The notes under the pieces were generated by a model. The model worked only from the letters and a program-made list of their open reading frames with translations. It searched no databases and was not told the origin of the DNA. A DNA stretch of 34,360 bases, from positions 1 through 34,360 of the forward strand of contig JADJVW010000040.1 in NCBI GenBank assembly GCA_016710365.1. The letters are read 5' to 3'. This DNA is from Candidatus Caldilinea saccharophila. Its GTDB lineage: Bacteria; Chloroflexota; Anaerolineae; Caldilineales; Caldilineaceae. The translations under genes were made by a program, and so were the position numbers. Of this stretch, positions 26,553 through 34,360 are shown one piece after another (position 1 is the first letter of the stretch; each line of letters starts with the position of its first letter).

Positions 26553-28565
26553 CAAGAGGTGAGGGGGGGCGCCCCTGCCGACGGCGCCGGGTTGATGCGA
26601 GTGGCGGATGAGAATAGCTGGGCTTCGTTAGCAGGTATGCGCTCCGGCTCTGGCGGGCAATACTCAGGGATCAAGTTTTGCAAGCTGCGGATGACAGAGG
26701 TGCGGTCGTTGAGGTCGGCGGCGCGCGCCAATGCTGTGATGGTCTCGTCCAGGCGGTCGGGCACAAAACTGCTGGCATTGCCGGCGATAAATATTTTTTC
26801 ATGGCGCGTGCGCGCATAGTGTTCGCCCGACACAAAGAGTTCCTCGAAGAGCTTTTCACCTGGACGCAGACCGGTAAACACGATTTCGATGTCGCGGCCC
26901 ACTTCCAGACCGGAAAGCCGGATCAGATCGGTCGCCATGTCGACGATCTTGATCGGCTCGCCCATATCCAGCAGAAAAACTTCCCCACCTTTGCCCAGCA
27001 CACCCGCCTGCAACACCAACTGCACGGCTTCGGGGATGGTCATAAAGTAGCGCTTCATCTCCGGGTCGGTCACCGTCACCGGCCCGCCTGCAGCGATCTG
27101 TTGGCGGAAGGTAAGCACCACGCTGCCGCGGCTGCCCAAAACGTTGCCAAAGCGCACCGCCATGTAGGGCATCCCGCTCTCCAGCGCGGCTTCATGCACG
27201 ATCAGCTCCGCCGCACGCTTGGACGCACCCATCACACTGGTCGGGTTGACGGCCTTATCGGTCGAGATCATCACGAAGTGCTGCACGTCCACCGCGCGCG
27301 CGGCCTGAACGACGTTGCGCGTGCCCAGCACGTTGTTGGTGATGGCTTCGGCCGGGTTGAACTCCATCAGCGGCACGTGTTTGTGCGCCGCGGCGTGAAA
27401 GACAATCTGTGGCTTGAGGTCACGAAAGAGCGTCAAAATGCGGTCGCCAAAACGAATATCAGCGATCACAGGCTTGATCACGACGCGACCGCCGAGCGTG
27501 CGTCGGTTCTCCATGACCAGTTCGTTGTGGATCTCGAAGATCGAATTTTCCCCATGGCCCAGCAGCACCAGTTCCGCGGGGCGACAACGTAGAATTTGCC
27601 GGCACAATTCGCTGCCGATCGAGCCGCCGCCGCCGGTGACGAGCACGCGCTTGCCGCGCAAACTCTCGGCGATCGCGGCCGTATCGGTGTGAATGGAGTC
27701 GCGGCGCAGCAGGTCTTCGATGCGGATATCGCGGATCTGCGAAAGATGCACCGTGCCGTCGATCAGTTCGTAGAGCGCCTGGGATGGTGCGCGGTTGGAC
27801 GCCGGCCTGCTCGCTGATCTGCATGATCTCGCGAATATCGCGTCCGGGCGCGGTTGGCATGGCAATGATGATCTGATCGACGCCGTAACGCTTGACGAGA
27901 TCGGGTATGGCGCTGCGATTGCCCAGAATCGGCACACCGTTGACGCTCAATTTGCGCTTGACCGGGTCGTCATCGACAAAGCCGACCACCTCGATGCCCA
28001 GCGCGCGGTTGGACTGCATCTCGCGCAGCACGAGCGCACCCGCGTCGCCGGCGCCGGCGATCAGCACCTTGCTGGGATTCTGGACGAACGCGCGCAATTG
28101 CGCCAGCTCATGCGGACGATAGCGTTCCTGCACCAGGCGCAACATAAAGCGGCTGCTCGCCAACAGGCCGAGACTGAGCAACCCTTCCAAGAACCAGATC
28201 GACCGCGAAGGCATATAGGGCGCGCCGAACGCCGGCAGCATCCCGAAATTGATGACAAAGATGAGCGCCGAACTGGCCAGACCGGCCAGCAGGATCATCT
28301 TCATCTTGACAACGCTGGCGTAGCGCCACATACGGTTGTAGAGGCGAAAACCGAAGTAGGTTGGCAGTCGCACCAGCGGGACGAGGAGAAAGTAAGTCCA
28401 GTTTTGTTCAATGTAAGGCCAGACGCCGATCAGCGCCTCATAACGAACGACAAACGCCAGGATGATAGCAAAGACGATGAGCAGCAGATCGAGCGCCATC
28501 AGATAGCGCACGCGCAGACCAATGAGGGTTGGGGGTGTGAATTTTCTGGTTTGTTCAGGGTGCAT
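26552..28565 (-). CDS. capD: CapD/FlaA1-type membrane nucleotide-sugar 4,6-dehydratase, one frameshift
   Basis: It starts at ATG 28565 and gives about 670 residues when the break near 27790 is joined (TIPGALYELIDGTVHLSQIR; one base lost in ggcgctctac). The N-terminus has four membrane helices (LMALDLLLIVFAIILAFVVR, MILLAGLASSALIFVINFGM). A first Rossmann fold follows (VLIAGAGDAGALVLREMQ, GIEVVGFVDDDP). The catalytic extended-SDR domain has VLVTGGGGSIGSELCRQI, DIRFGDRI, FHAAAHKHVPLME and ISTDKAVNPTSVMGASKRAA. In the last, Met stands at the usual Tyr position, as is normal for this family. The enzyme makes 4-keto-6-deoxy UDP-HexNAc sugars for surface glycans. It overlaps the ligase gene by one base. 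Confidence 0.9.
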
Positions 28566-28671
28566 AGGTCTTCTACTCCGCCGTCTGGACAAGCTGGCCC
28601 TTTGCGGGTGCTGTGGCTCCAAACATTGACAATCTATTCATCACCATCCCGCAGTCGAGATGGCATGTTTT

Positions 28672-28677
28672 ATTATA
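28672..28677 (-). promoter_or_regulatory. Candidate -10 box of the polysaccharide operon
   Basis: A perfect TATAAT on the minus strand, followed by AAAACATG, lies about 105 bases before the capD start. The -35 region (CCTTTT at 17 bases) is poor. Confidence 0.4.
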
Positions 28678-28752
28678 GCGCTATCTTATTACAGAAAAGG
28701 AATCACCGCGCCGCTACGGTGATATAGCGCAGCAAGCCCTCCTGGAGGAAAG

Positions 28753-28893
28753 GTAACGCTTCAGTCCAGTTCTATCGGCCACGGATTAGACAGAGTAGAC
28801 GGAAAAATCCGGATATATTTCGGATGGAAATCCGTGAGCATCCGCCTAATCCGCCCCATCTGTGGTCTACGCTTGTGATGGCTGAATCGTTAC
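28753..28893. mobile_element. 141-bp MITE-like element, copy B (inverted)
   Basis: It begins gtaacgcttcagtcc and ends ggctgaatcgttac. It is the same length as copy A and its near-complete reverse complement, with a few substitutions. It lies between the polysaccharide operon and the AbiEii gene. The rest of the gap 28566-29030 holds no gene. Confidence 0.75.
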
Positions 28894-29030
28894 GATGAAA
28901 GCCGATATGCGATTCAAGCCAATGATCTGTCGAAGAAGATGACGGTATAGGCCCAAGAAGGTCACGGGGGAGGTCGTCTTCATAGCAGATTCGGGTTCAA
29001 TCGGCTTGATGAGGAATAAGTGAAGTCAGG

Positions 29031-29876
29031 TTAGTAGTTTAATAATGCTTCGACTGCACGTCGGCGGGGCAATGCTAGCTGCGGCAAACGACGGCGCACG
29101 ACCGGCAGGGAACGCGCTGTGAGGCGGCGCCCCTCCGGTGGAAAATCCCATAGCAAACCGGCAACGATCTGCTCAGTCTCCAGCGCCGCCTGCTGTTCTT
29201 TTTTTTTAACTTCTGCTTCAGTGGCCAGGTGCAATTGGGTCAAAAAGGCGCCCAATGCCTCATGCGACACAGGCTTTGTCAGCAAAACCTGGCCGGATAT
29301 CCCTTGCTGGTTGATCGTCAATAAGTGTTCGTAGGCTACCGGCGCACGCTTTCGATCGGCCAGTGCAAACAGCATCGGCAAGTCATAGATCTGACAAATA
29401 TAATAGAGGTCGATGATGTCCTTGACCGCGGCGCGATCTTCAAAGGCTGTGATCTTGTTGGCGCCAATATCGGCCAGTGAATTGGTATAGACGCCCTGAG
29501 GCAATCGGATCAACTTCCCCGTCAGTTGTGAGTCGCGCACCATGTCGACCTTGAGGTGGACGCCTTGCGCGACGACAAAAAAGCGCACAAACCAGGCAGA
29601 TAGCTGTTCCACCGTCACCGCCAGCGCGCGCTGCTGTAAGCGTGCGATCAGTTCATTGGCGATGTACTGCAATTGGGAGCCTTGGGTGAAGAAATCCAAC
29701 TCCTCCGAGAGGCGGTGATGGAAATGAAAACGCGCCAGGGCGGTGCCACCGGTCAAATAAATGGCATCTTCGAAAACTGAGGACGCTTCAAACACGACAT
29801 CCTGCAAGGGGTAGAGAATGTTGTTATAAGCGGCAAGTTCCTCGGCGGTCGCCTGGCGACAAAACTGGTCGAACAT
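29031..29876 (-). CDS. AbiEii/AbiGii-family nucleotidyltransferase toxin
   Basis: It starts at ATG 29876 after aaggaaatgg and has 281 residues. The nucleotidyltransferase signature is YLTGGTALARFHFHHRLSEE followed by LDFFTQ; the usual LsxDlDff acid pair appears as EELDFF. Further family segments are HLKVDMVRDSQ, DIGANKITAFEDRAAVKDII and DLYYICQIY. The C-terminus is helical and basic. AbiEii proteins are type IV abortive-infection toxins that transfer nucleotides, and some act on tRNA. The classic partner AbiEi is absent. Instead the gene lies 18 bases after a UPF0175-DUF3368 pair. A truncated second copy sits 4,351 bases away. Confidence 0.8.
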   Translation of the reverse strand: MFDQFCRQATAEELAAYNNILYPLQDVVFEASSVFEDAIYLTGGTALARFHFHHRLSEELDFFTQGSQLQYIANELIARLQQRALAVTVEQLSAWFVRFFVVAQGVHLKVDMVRDSQLTGKLIRLPQGVYTNSLADIGANKITAFEDRAAVKDIIDLYYICQIYDLPMLFALADRKRAPVAYEHLLTINQQGISGQVLLTKPVSHEALGAFLTQLHLATEAEVKKKEQQAALETEQIVAGLLWDFPPEGRRLTARSLPVVRRRLPQLALPRRRAVEALLNY

Positions 29877-29894
29877 GATGAGATTTCCATTTCC

Positions 29895-30380
29895 TTATTT
29901 CTCCCCAGCGAGCTTGAGCACAACCGCTCGTGTGTGAGGCGCCAGGCGGAAACGCAAAGCCTGCAATTGATCGAGCACGGGAGCAAGAGCAGGTATCAGA
30001 CCAGCCCGTCTGGCGTCCAACAGCAATCCCAGCGTGCCGGTCAGGCGGATGCCGAGAACTTCGGCTAGTTGCCTGGCAAGGGCATCATCCAATACGACGA
30101 CGGCATCAGACGATTCCAGTGCCAGCATTAGTACTTGCGTCTCACCCGCACCCAGATCTGTGACCAGCGGCACGGCTAGACGACTCTGTGGCGCTCGAAT
30201 CGACACCCAATCCAACTGGTTCAAGTCAGGCAAATCAACACCGCGCACCCGGCCTTCCTCGAGCTCTGCCATAACCGCAGGCGGAACTGTGAACCGACCA
30301 ACAAGTGTGTGCACAACGTCCAGTAGTCCTGCCTGATGCAAGTATTGGAGTGGGGACGTATTGCAGATGATCTCAGGCAA
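29895..30380 (-). CDS. DUF3368-family PIN-like toxin
   Basis: It starts at TTG 30380, four bases after a gaggag site and overlapping the antitoxin gene by 8 bases; no suitable ATG exists. It has 161 residues. The N-terminus IICNTSPLQYLHQAGLL and the central FTVPPAVMAELEEG are typical of DUF3368. DLGAGETQVLMLALE and AVVVLDDALARQLAEVLGIR carry the acidic residues expected of a PIN-type RNase fold, and TGTLGLLLDARRAGLI closes the motif. The first conserved acid of standard PIN domains is Asn here (CNTSP). The predicted role is an RNA-cutting toxin paired with the UPF0175 protein. Confidence 0.8.
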   Translation of the reverse strand: MPEIICNTSPLQYLHQAGLLDVVHTLVGRFTVPPAVMAELEEGRVRGVDLPDLNQLDWVSIRAPQSRLAVPLVTDLGAGETQVLMLALESSDAVVVLDDALARQLAEVLGIRLTGTLGLLLDARRAGLIPALAPVLDQLQALRFRLAPHTRAVVLKLAGEK

Positions 30381-30636
30381 GGCGCTCCTCGCGTTGGAGT
30401 TGTTCCTCGGTCAATCGGAAGGTATCAATGTTGTAGTCAGCCAGGCGCGCCAGGAACACAACTCGAGGTACACCCGCCAGGCGCGCCGCCGCTCCGGAAG
30501 AAAGCCGTCCCATCTCATAATACTTCATCGCCGCCGCCATGCGCAGGTCTCTGGCAAAGTCGTCACCAGAGACCTTGAGCGCCAAAAGGCTTGCTTGCGG
30601 CACGTCGACCAGAGTTACATCCATCGTTGCAGCCAT
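30373..30636 (-). CDS. UPF0175-family antitoxin
   Basis: I choose ATG 30636 because of the ctgaggaggtggca site just upstream; it gives 87 residues. The core reads ALKVSGDDFARDLRMAAAMK, YYEMGRLSSGAAARLAGVPR and VVFLARLADYNIDTF. This is the UPF0175 ribbon/helix-turn-helix pattern of antitoxins that bind their own promoter and neutralise DUF3368 toxins. It is first in an apparent three-gene operon with DUF3368 and AbiEii. Confidence 0.85.
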   Translation of the reverse strand: MAATMDVTLVDVPQASLLALKVSGDDFARDLRMAAAMKYYEMGRLSSGAAARLAGVPRVVFLARLADYNIDTFRLTEEQLQREERLA

Positions 30637-30682
30637 TGCCACCTCCTCAGAACCAGGCAACCCCATCATGTAGTCTGCCAAC

Positions 30683-30712
30683 ATTATACCTGGAAGGAAT
30701 GAGGGAGGCCAA
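30683..30712 (-). promoter_or_regulatory. Promoter of the UPF0175-DUF3368-AbiEii operon
   Basis: On the minus strand TTGGCC (30707-30712) and a perfect TATAAT (30683-30688) are 18 bases apart, about 45 bases before the antitoxin start. Confidence 0.55.
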
Positions 30713-30771
30713 CCACGCTGGATTGAATGCCAGCACACGACAGCGGAAGGCTGCGTTTCGCCCCTCGCAAC

Positions 30772-31169
30772 TCAAATCCGCAGTGGTCGCGCCGGCGAGC
30801 CAACGATGGTGACGCCATCGGGCACGTCGCGAGTGACGACCGCACCGGCGACGAAGGCAGCGCGGGCGCCGATGGTGCGCCCCGGCAAGATGGCGCCGCC
30901 GATGCCGATCTGCGTTTTAGCGCCGACGTGCACATGGCCGGCGGTTGAGACGCCCGGCCCGATGTGCACATGGTCGCCGATTCCGTTGTGGTGGCTCAGA
31001 CAGCCCGCGCTATTGAGCAGGACGTTGGCGCCGATCTCAGTGGCGATGCTGACAACTGCGGTGGCGCCGATATAGCAGCCAGGGCCGACGACTACATCGC
31101 GCGCCACTGTTTCTCCTGGCGATGAAATCGTGCTGGCTTTGTTTTTTAAGCAAATGGGAGTGCCGTGCT
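30772..31169 (-). pseudogene. PglD/NeuD-like sugar acyltransferase, N-terminal domain missing
   Basis: The left-handed beta-helix half is well preserved: ETVARDVVVGPGCYIGATAV, then NSAGCLSHHNGIGDHVHIGP with the presumed catalytic His, GAKTQIGIGGAILPGRTIGA and VVTRDVPDGVTIVGSPARPL. Family members have a Rossmann-like N-terminal domain of about 80 residues that binds the sugar nucleotide. Here the sequence before ETVARD is not related and runs straight into the aminotransferase end, so that domain is lost. The intact enzyme would acetylate an amino-sugar made by the aminotransferase next door. A second, shorter copy of its C-terminus lies at 33138-33300. Confidence 0.7.
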
Positions 31170-32340
<1,171 letters not shown>

Positions 32341-32793
32341 TCAGCCGGTTGCCAACGACCTGGCAGGTCTGGTTTCTGTGTTCGGATTCGAGCAAAGTTG
32401 GTATTCCTGGATGAGGAGATTGGCAGGAATGTGCATCCCTTTTTCCAGCCGCCGGATCATGGCAAGGGACAGGGGACGCCGTTTTTCCATGATATCCCAG
32501 ACCCGCTGGCGTGGCCCGATGTAAGCTTCTAACGCTTTACGTGTTAATCCCTGCTGCTCCAGTACAAATTCAATCAGCGAGATGGGATCGGAGGCGGCGC
32601 CCATCGGGTAGTGAACATCTTCATACGCGGCAATCAACGTCACCAGCAAGTCGAAGCGATCTCCCTCTGGCGTACCTGGCATGACATTGCCCATCATCTG
32701 CTCGACCTCGGCCAGCGCTGCCATGTAATCGGCCTGGGTTTTGATCGGTCGCACCAGCACTGGGTCAGATAGCGGTTGCGTCAATTTTGTCAT
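32341..32793 (-). CDS. higA: HigA-family antitoxin
   Basis: It starts at ATG 32793 inside the end of higB (29-base overlap) and has 150 residues. The N-terminal half is the usual HigA helical region (PIKTQADYMAALAEVEQMMG, GTPEGDRFDLLVTLIAAYED, DPISLIEFVLEQQGL). The HTH is TRKALEAYIGPRQRVWDIME followed by KRRPLSLAMIRRLEKG. HigA binds HigB and represses the operon. The C-terminal tail after HIPANLLIQEY is longer than usual. Its stop directly abuts the aminotransferase start. Confidence 0.85.
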   Translation of the reverse strand: MTKLTQPLSDPVLVRPIKTQADYMAALAEVEQMMGNVMPGTPEGDRFDLLVTLIAAYEDVHYPMGAASDPISLIEFVLEQQGLTRKALEAYIGPRQRVWDIMEKRRPLSLAMIRRLEKGMHIPANLLIQEYQLCSNPNTETRPARSLATG

Positions 32794-33058
32794 AATCTGC
32801 GTGTGTTCCAACGAACCGAATATAGACGGTCTGAAATCGATACTCAACCTTGACGACAAGCCGAACCTCGTTACCGGCAATATTGAAAACAATCCGGTTG
32901 TCCGGCAGAAAGTCGGCGCTGCGAAAAGCCCTCTTCACGTCTGCCGGCGTCTCCCACACCGAGCTTTCGACAAGTCGATGCCAATCATCGAGCGGCTGAC
33001 GAACGCGTGGATGGCGGATCTGAAATGCACGCAGCGTTTTGCGGGAAATGATGCGCAT
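32765..33058 (-). CDS. higB: HigB-family mRNA interferase toxin
   Basis: It starts at ATG 33058 (MRIISRKTLRAFQIRHPRVR) and has 97 residues. The family pattern continues with PLDDWHRLVESSVWETPADV, FRSADFLPDNRIVFNIAGNE, RLVVKVEYRFQTVYIRFVGT and HADYDKIDA, the last containing the conserved His/Asp end. HigB toxins cut mRNA on the ribosome. The toxin gene comes first in the operon, as is usual for higBA. Confidence 0.88.
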   Translation of the reverse strand: MRIISRKTLRAFQIRHPRVRQPLDDWHRLVESSVWETPADVKRAFRSADFLPDNRIVFNIAGNEVRLVVKVEYRFQTVYIRFVGTHADYDKIDATAI

Positions 33059-33067
33059 TGAAACTTC

Positions 33068-33084
33068 GTCACCTTTTTGGTGAC
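33068..33084. promoter_or_regulatory. Palindromic operator for higBA
   Basis: The perfect inverted repeat gtcacc-5 bases-ggtgac lies between the -10 box and the higB start. Its position fits binding by HigA for autorepression. Confidence 0.6.
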
Positions 33085-33113
33085 ATTCTAGCAAATGAAG
33101 TGGCTTGCGTCAA
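33085..33113 (-). promoter_or_regulatory. higBA promoter: higBA promoter
   Basis: On the minus strand TTGACG (33108-33113), a 17-base spacer and TAGAAT (33085-33090) form a near-consensus sigma-70 promoter about 27 bases before the higB start. Confidence 0.7.
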
Positions 33114-33137
33114 AAGCGACGCCCCATCTTGCGTAAC

Positions 33138-33399
33138 TCAGATTTGCTGGTGTGGCCGCGCCGGCGAGCCAACGACGGTGACGCCGTCAGGCACGTCGCG
33201 GGTGACGACCGCACCGGCGCCGACGATGGCGCGGGCGCCGATGATGCGCCCCGGCAAGATGGCGCCGCCGATGTCGATCTGCGTTTCAGCGCCGACGCGC
33301 GGGCCAATCGGCGCAATCCAGTTGGCGCCGAAAGCATCCTGGATATACTGCCGCTTCAAGCCGGACATGTGGGGGGGGAGGAAAGGTAGAGCGCTTCAT
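33138..33399 (-). pseudogene. Collapsed copy: aminotransferase N-terminus joined to acyltransferase C-terminus
   Basis: On the minus strand this begins with a damaged aminotransferase start (HMSGLKRQYIQDAFGANWIA, matching HMSGREQQYVQDAFATNWIA of the intact gene). It then switches at 33293-33300 to the acyltransferase end (GAETQIDIGGAILPGRIIGA, then VTRDVPDGVTVVGSPARP). The first codons are also out of frame through a changed C-run. About 1.3 kb that lies between these points in the full locus is missing. It cannot make either enzyme. Confidence 0.85.
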
Positions 33400-33431
33400 T
33401 GATATGGTTGCGTCGATGCCGTACTCATGGT

Positions 33432-33624
33432 TCAGGGATAGCGGCCCAGTGCATAAAGTTCCTGGCGCAGGAGTAGACGATCAATTTGGTTGAGTTGCAA
33501 CAGCCGAATCGTTGCTTTGCCATTTAGTAAATGTTGCATAGTCGGCATGAAGCAGACAATACTCGCAGCGTCGGCGAGCGCGTCGAATCACTTCTCGGCG
33601 AACAGCCAAAGGCAGATAGGTCAT
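33432..33624 (-). pseudogene. HNH endonuclease gene with its core deleted
   Basis: It starts at ATG 33624 with MTYLPLAVRREVIRRARRCE and YCLLHADYATFTK, the N-terminus of a widespread HNH endonuclease family with a CxYC-like zinc pair. It then jumps in another frame to NGKATIRLLQLNQIDRLLLR and QELYALGRYP with a stop at 33432, the family's C-terminus. The central segment with the HNH catalytic residues is absent, leaving 193 bases instead of about 500. It begins 5 bases after the stop of the small partner gene. Confidence 0.7.
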
Positions 33625-33629
33625 ACAGC

Positions 33630-33884
33630 TTATAAATCCAGACGGCGATATGCCTTTGCCTTTAGCAAAGACATCATTCGATCAATCTGGATATAGTGCT
33701 CCAGTTCTTCTTCCTCCGCTGTGGTCAGTTCTCGTTGACGGTGCAATGCAAGCAGTTCGCTGAACCGTTGCTGCACAGCGGCAGATGGACGAAATGCGAT
33801 GATTTCCTGCGGAGATGGGCTCTCCACCAGAAAGTCCAGCACCTGTTCGTAAAACGGTAGAGTAGGCAACGTTCTGCTGTCCAA
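33630..33884 (-). CDS. Small partner protein of an HNH endonuclease (antitoxin-like)
   Basis: The start is uncertain; TTG 33884 or TTG 33869 are the options, giving 84 or 79 residues. The sequence LPFYEQVLDFLVESPSPQEI, IAFRPSAAVQQRFSELLALH and TTAEEEELEHYIQIDRMMSL then LKAKA is a compact acidic helical protein. I associate this pattern with small genes found directly upstream of such HNH endonucleases in Chloroflexota and cyanobacteria. The arrangement is that of a toxin-antitoxin pair, but function is unproven. The open frame upstream of 33884 overlaps the truncated AbiEii copy and is not credible. Confidence 0.6.
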   Translation of the reverse strand: MDSRTLPTLPFYEQVLDFLVESPSPQEIIAFRPSAAVQQRFSELLALHRQRELTTAEEEELEHYIQIDRMMSLLKAKAYRRLDL

Positions 33885-34021
33885 AGTGTTTTCCCGCCTT
33901 TTGCACAACCGATAGGAACGTTCCACCGTCCAACGCTGTCGATGGAGAAATGCAGAAGCATATCTGTGATTATACATGATTGGGAGGCTGCAGCATAAGG
34001 TGAAATCGATGAGGGTGTCCT

Positions 34022-34227
34022 GATTGGGAGCCTTGGGTGAAGAAATCCAAGTCTTCCGAGAGGCAGTGATGGCAATGAAAACGCGCCAGGACGGCGCCAC
34101 CGGTCAGATAAATGGCGTCTTCGAAGATCAAGGACGCTTCAAACACGACGTCCTGCAAGGGATAGAGAATGTCGTTATAAGTGGCAAGTTCCTCGGCGGT
34201 TGCTTGGCGACAAAACTGGTCGAACAT
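34022..34227 (-). pseudogene. Truncated second copy of the AbiEii toxin gene
   Basis: Starting at ATG 34227, the first 68 or so residues match the full gene at 29031-29876 closely (MFDQFCRQATAEELATYNDI, YPLQDVVFEAS, AIYLTGGAVLARF, LDFFTQGSQ). Homology stops abruptly at 34023, matching 29672 of the intact copy, and also covers about 12 bases upstream of the ATG. The catalytic and C-terminal regions are lost. The signature is altered (GGAVLARFHCHHCLSEDLDF), so it was diverging before or after truncation. Confidence 0.85.
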
Positions 34228-34282
34228 GGCAAGATTTCCATTTCCTTGCGAAGGTGATCCGAACGACTTGGCGTTCCCTCCT

Positions 34283-34310
34283 ATTGTACCCACCTGGTCT
34301 AACCGGTCAA
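34283..34310 (-). promoter_or_regulatory. Promoter upstream of the truncated AbiEii copy
   Basis: On the minus strand TTGACC (34305-34310), 16 bases and TACAAT (34283-34288) lie about 55 bases before the truncated AbiEii start. The promoter may now drive the small HNH-partner gene further down. Confidence 0.5.
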
Positions 34311-34360
34311 TCTGGAATCAAGCGAACGGGTCTACTTCACGTTTGGGGCAAATAACGTCC

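Noticed and set aside
26678..27592. Plus-strand open frame opposite capD
   Set aside because: It is a shadow of a strongly conserved dehydratase domain and is rich in His and Gln from the complementary codons.

Overview
The window looks like a GC-rich bacterial chromosome segment, most likely from the Chloroflexota (Caldilinea/Anaerolineae-like). The lineage is an inference. It rests on GC-rich codon use, a surface-protein remnant ending in an IYLPVL-type tail, dispersed GACGCAAAGGCGCAGAG-type intergenic repeats and the gene mix. No rRNA, tRNA or other phylogenetic marker is visible.

Region 1 (1-9,470, + strand) is the late module of a tailed phage or prophage: a portal-like C-terminus, a prohead protease/major capsid fusion, small head proteins, a PKD-plus-repeat protein, a 37-residue-repeat protein overlapping a head-tail adaptor-like gene, a heavily frameshifted tail-region protein and an OB-fold/HxH tail-fibre protein. 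It ends at a perfect 19-bp hairpin. Region 2 (9,488-16,656, mostly - strand) holds small phage-like genes, a secreted EEP-family nuclease with SH3-like and lamin-tail domains, a zinc-ribbon membrane protein and a replication module: a RepA-like AAA helicase and a CHC2/TOPRIM primase. Two inverted triplets of CTACAA iterons lie between helicase and primase. No integrase, terminase or tape-measure gene is in view.

Region 3 (17,235-25,082) is chromosomal. It opens with comM (yifB) lacking its N-terminal half, so the phage-like block may have a boundary inside comM. Then come a hypothetical gene, a 121-bp MITE with a perfect 8-bp target duplication, an EcfT / ECF S-component / P1-family peptidase operon, a YhhQ-type queuosine-precursor transporter, a decayed cadherin-like surface-protein fragment, an 18-unit 21-bp tandem array and a helical hypothetical gene with a strong terminator.

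Region 4 (25,308-28,565, - strand) is a surface-polysaccharide operon: a CapD/FlaA1-type dehydratase overlapping an O-antigen-ligase-like protein by one base. Region 5 (29,031-34,310, - strand) is a rearranged toxin-antitoxin and sugar-modification island: UPF0175-DUF3368-AbiEii on one promoter, HigBA with a palindromic operator, a DegT-type aminotransferase and an acyltransferase fragment. It also holds debris: a collapsed aminotransferase/acyltransferase copy, a truncated second AbiEii gene, and an HNH endonuclease that lost its catalytic core next to its small partner gene.

About two dozen single-base-type frame breaks run through both phage and chromosomal genes. Most can be repaired by one or two bases, several at homopolymers or CG runs. 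Uncorrected sequencing error is therefore at least as likely as decay. Coordinates given for broken genes span the whole reconstructed gene.
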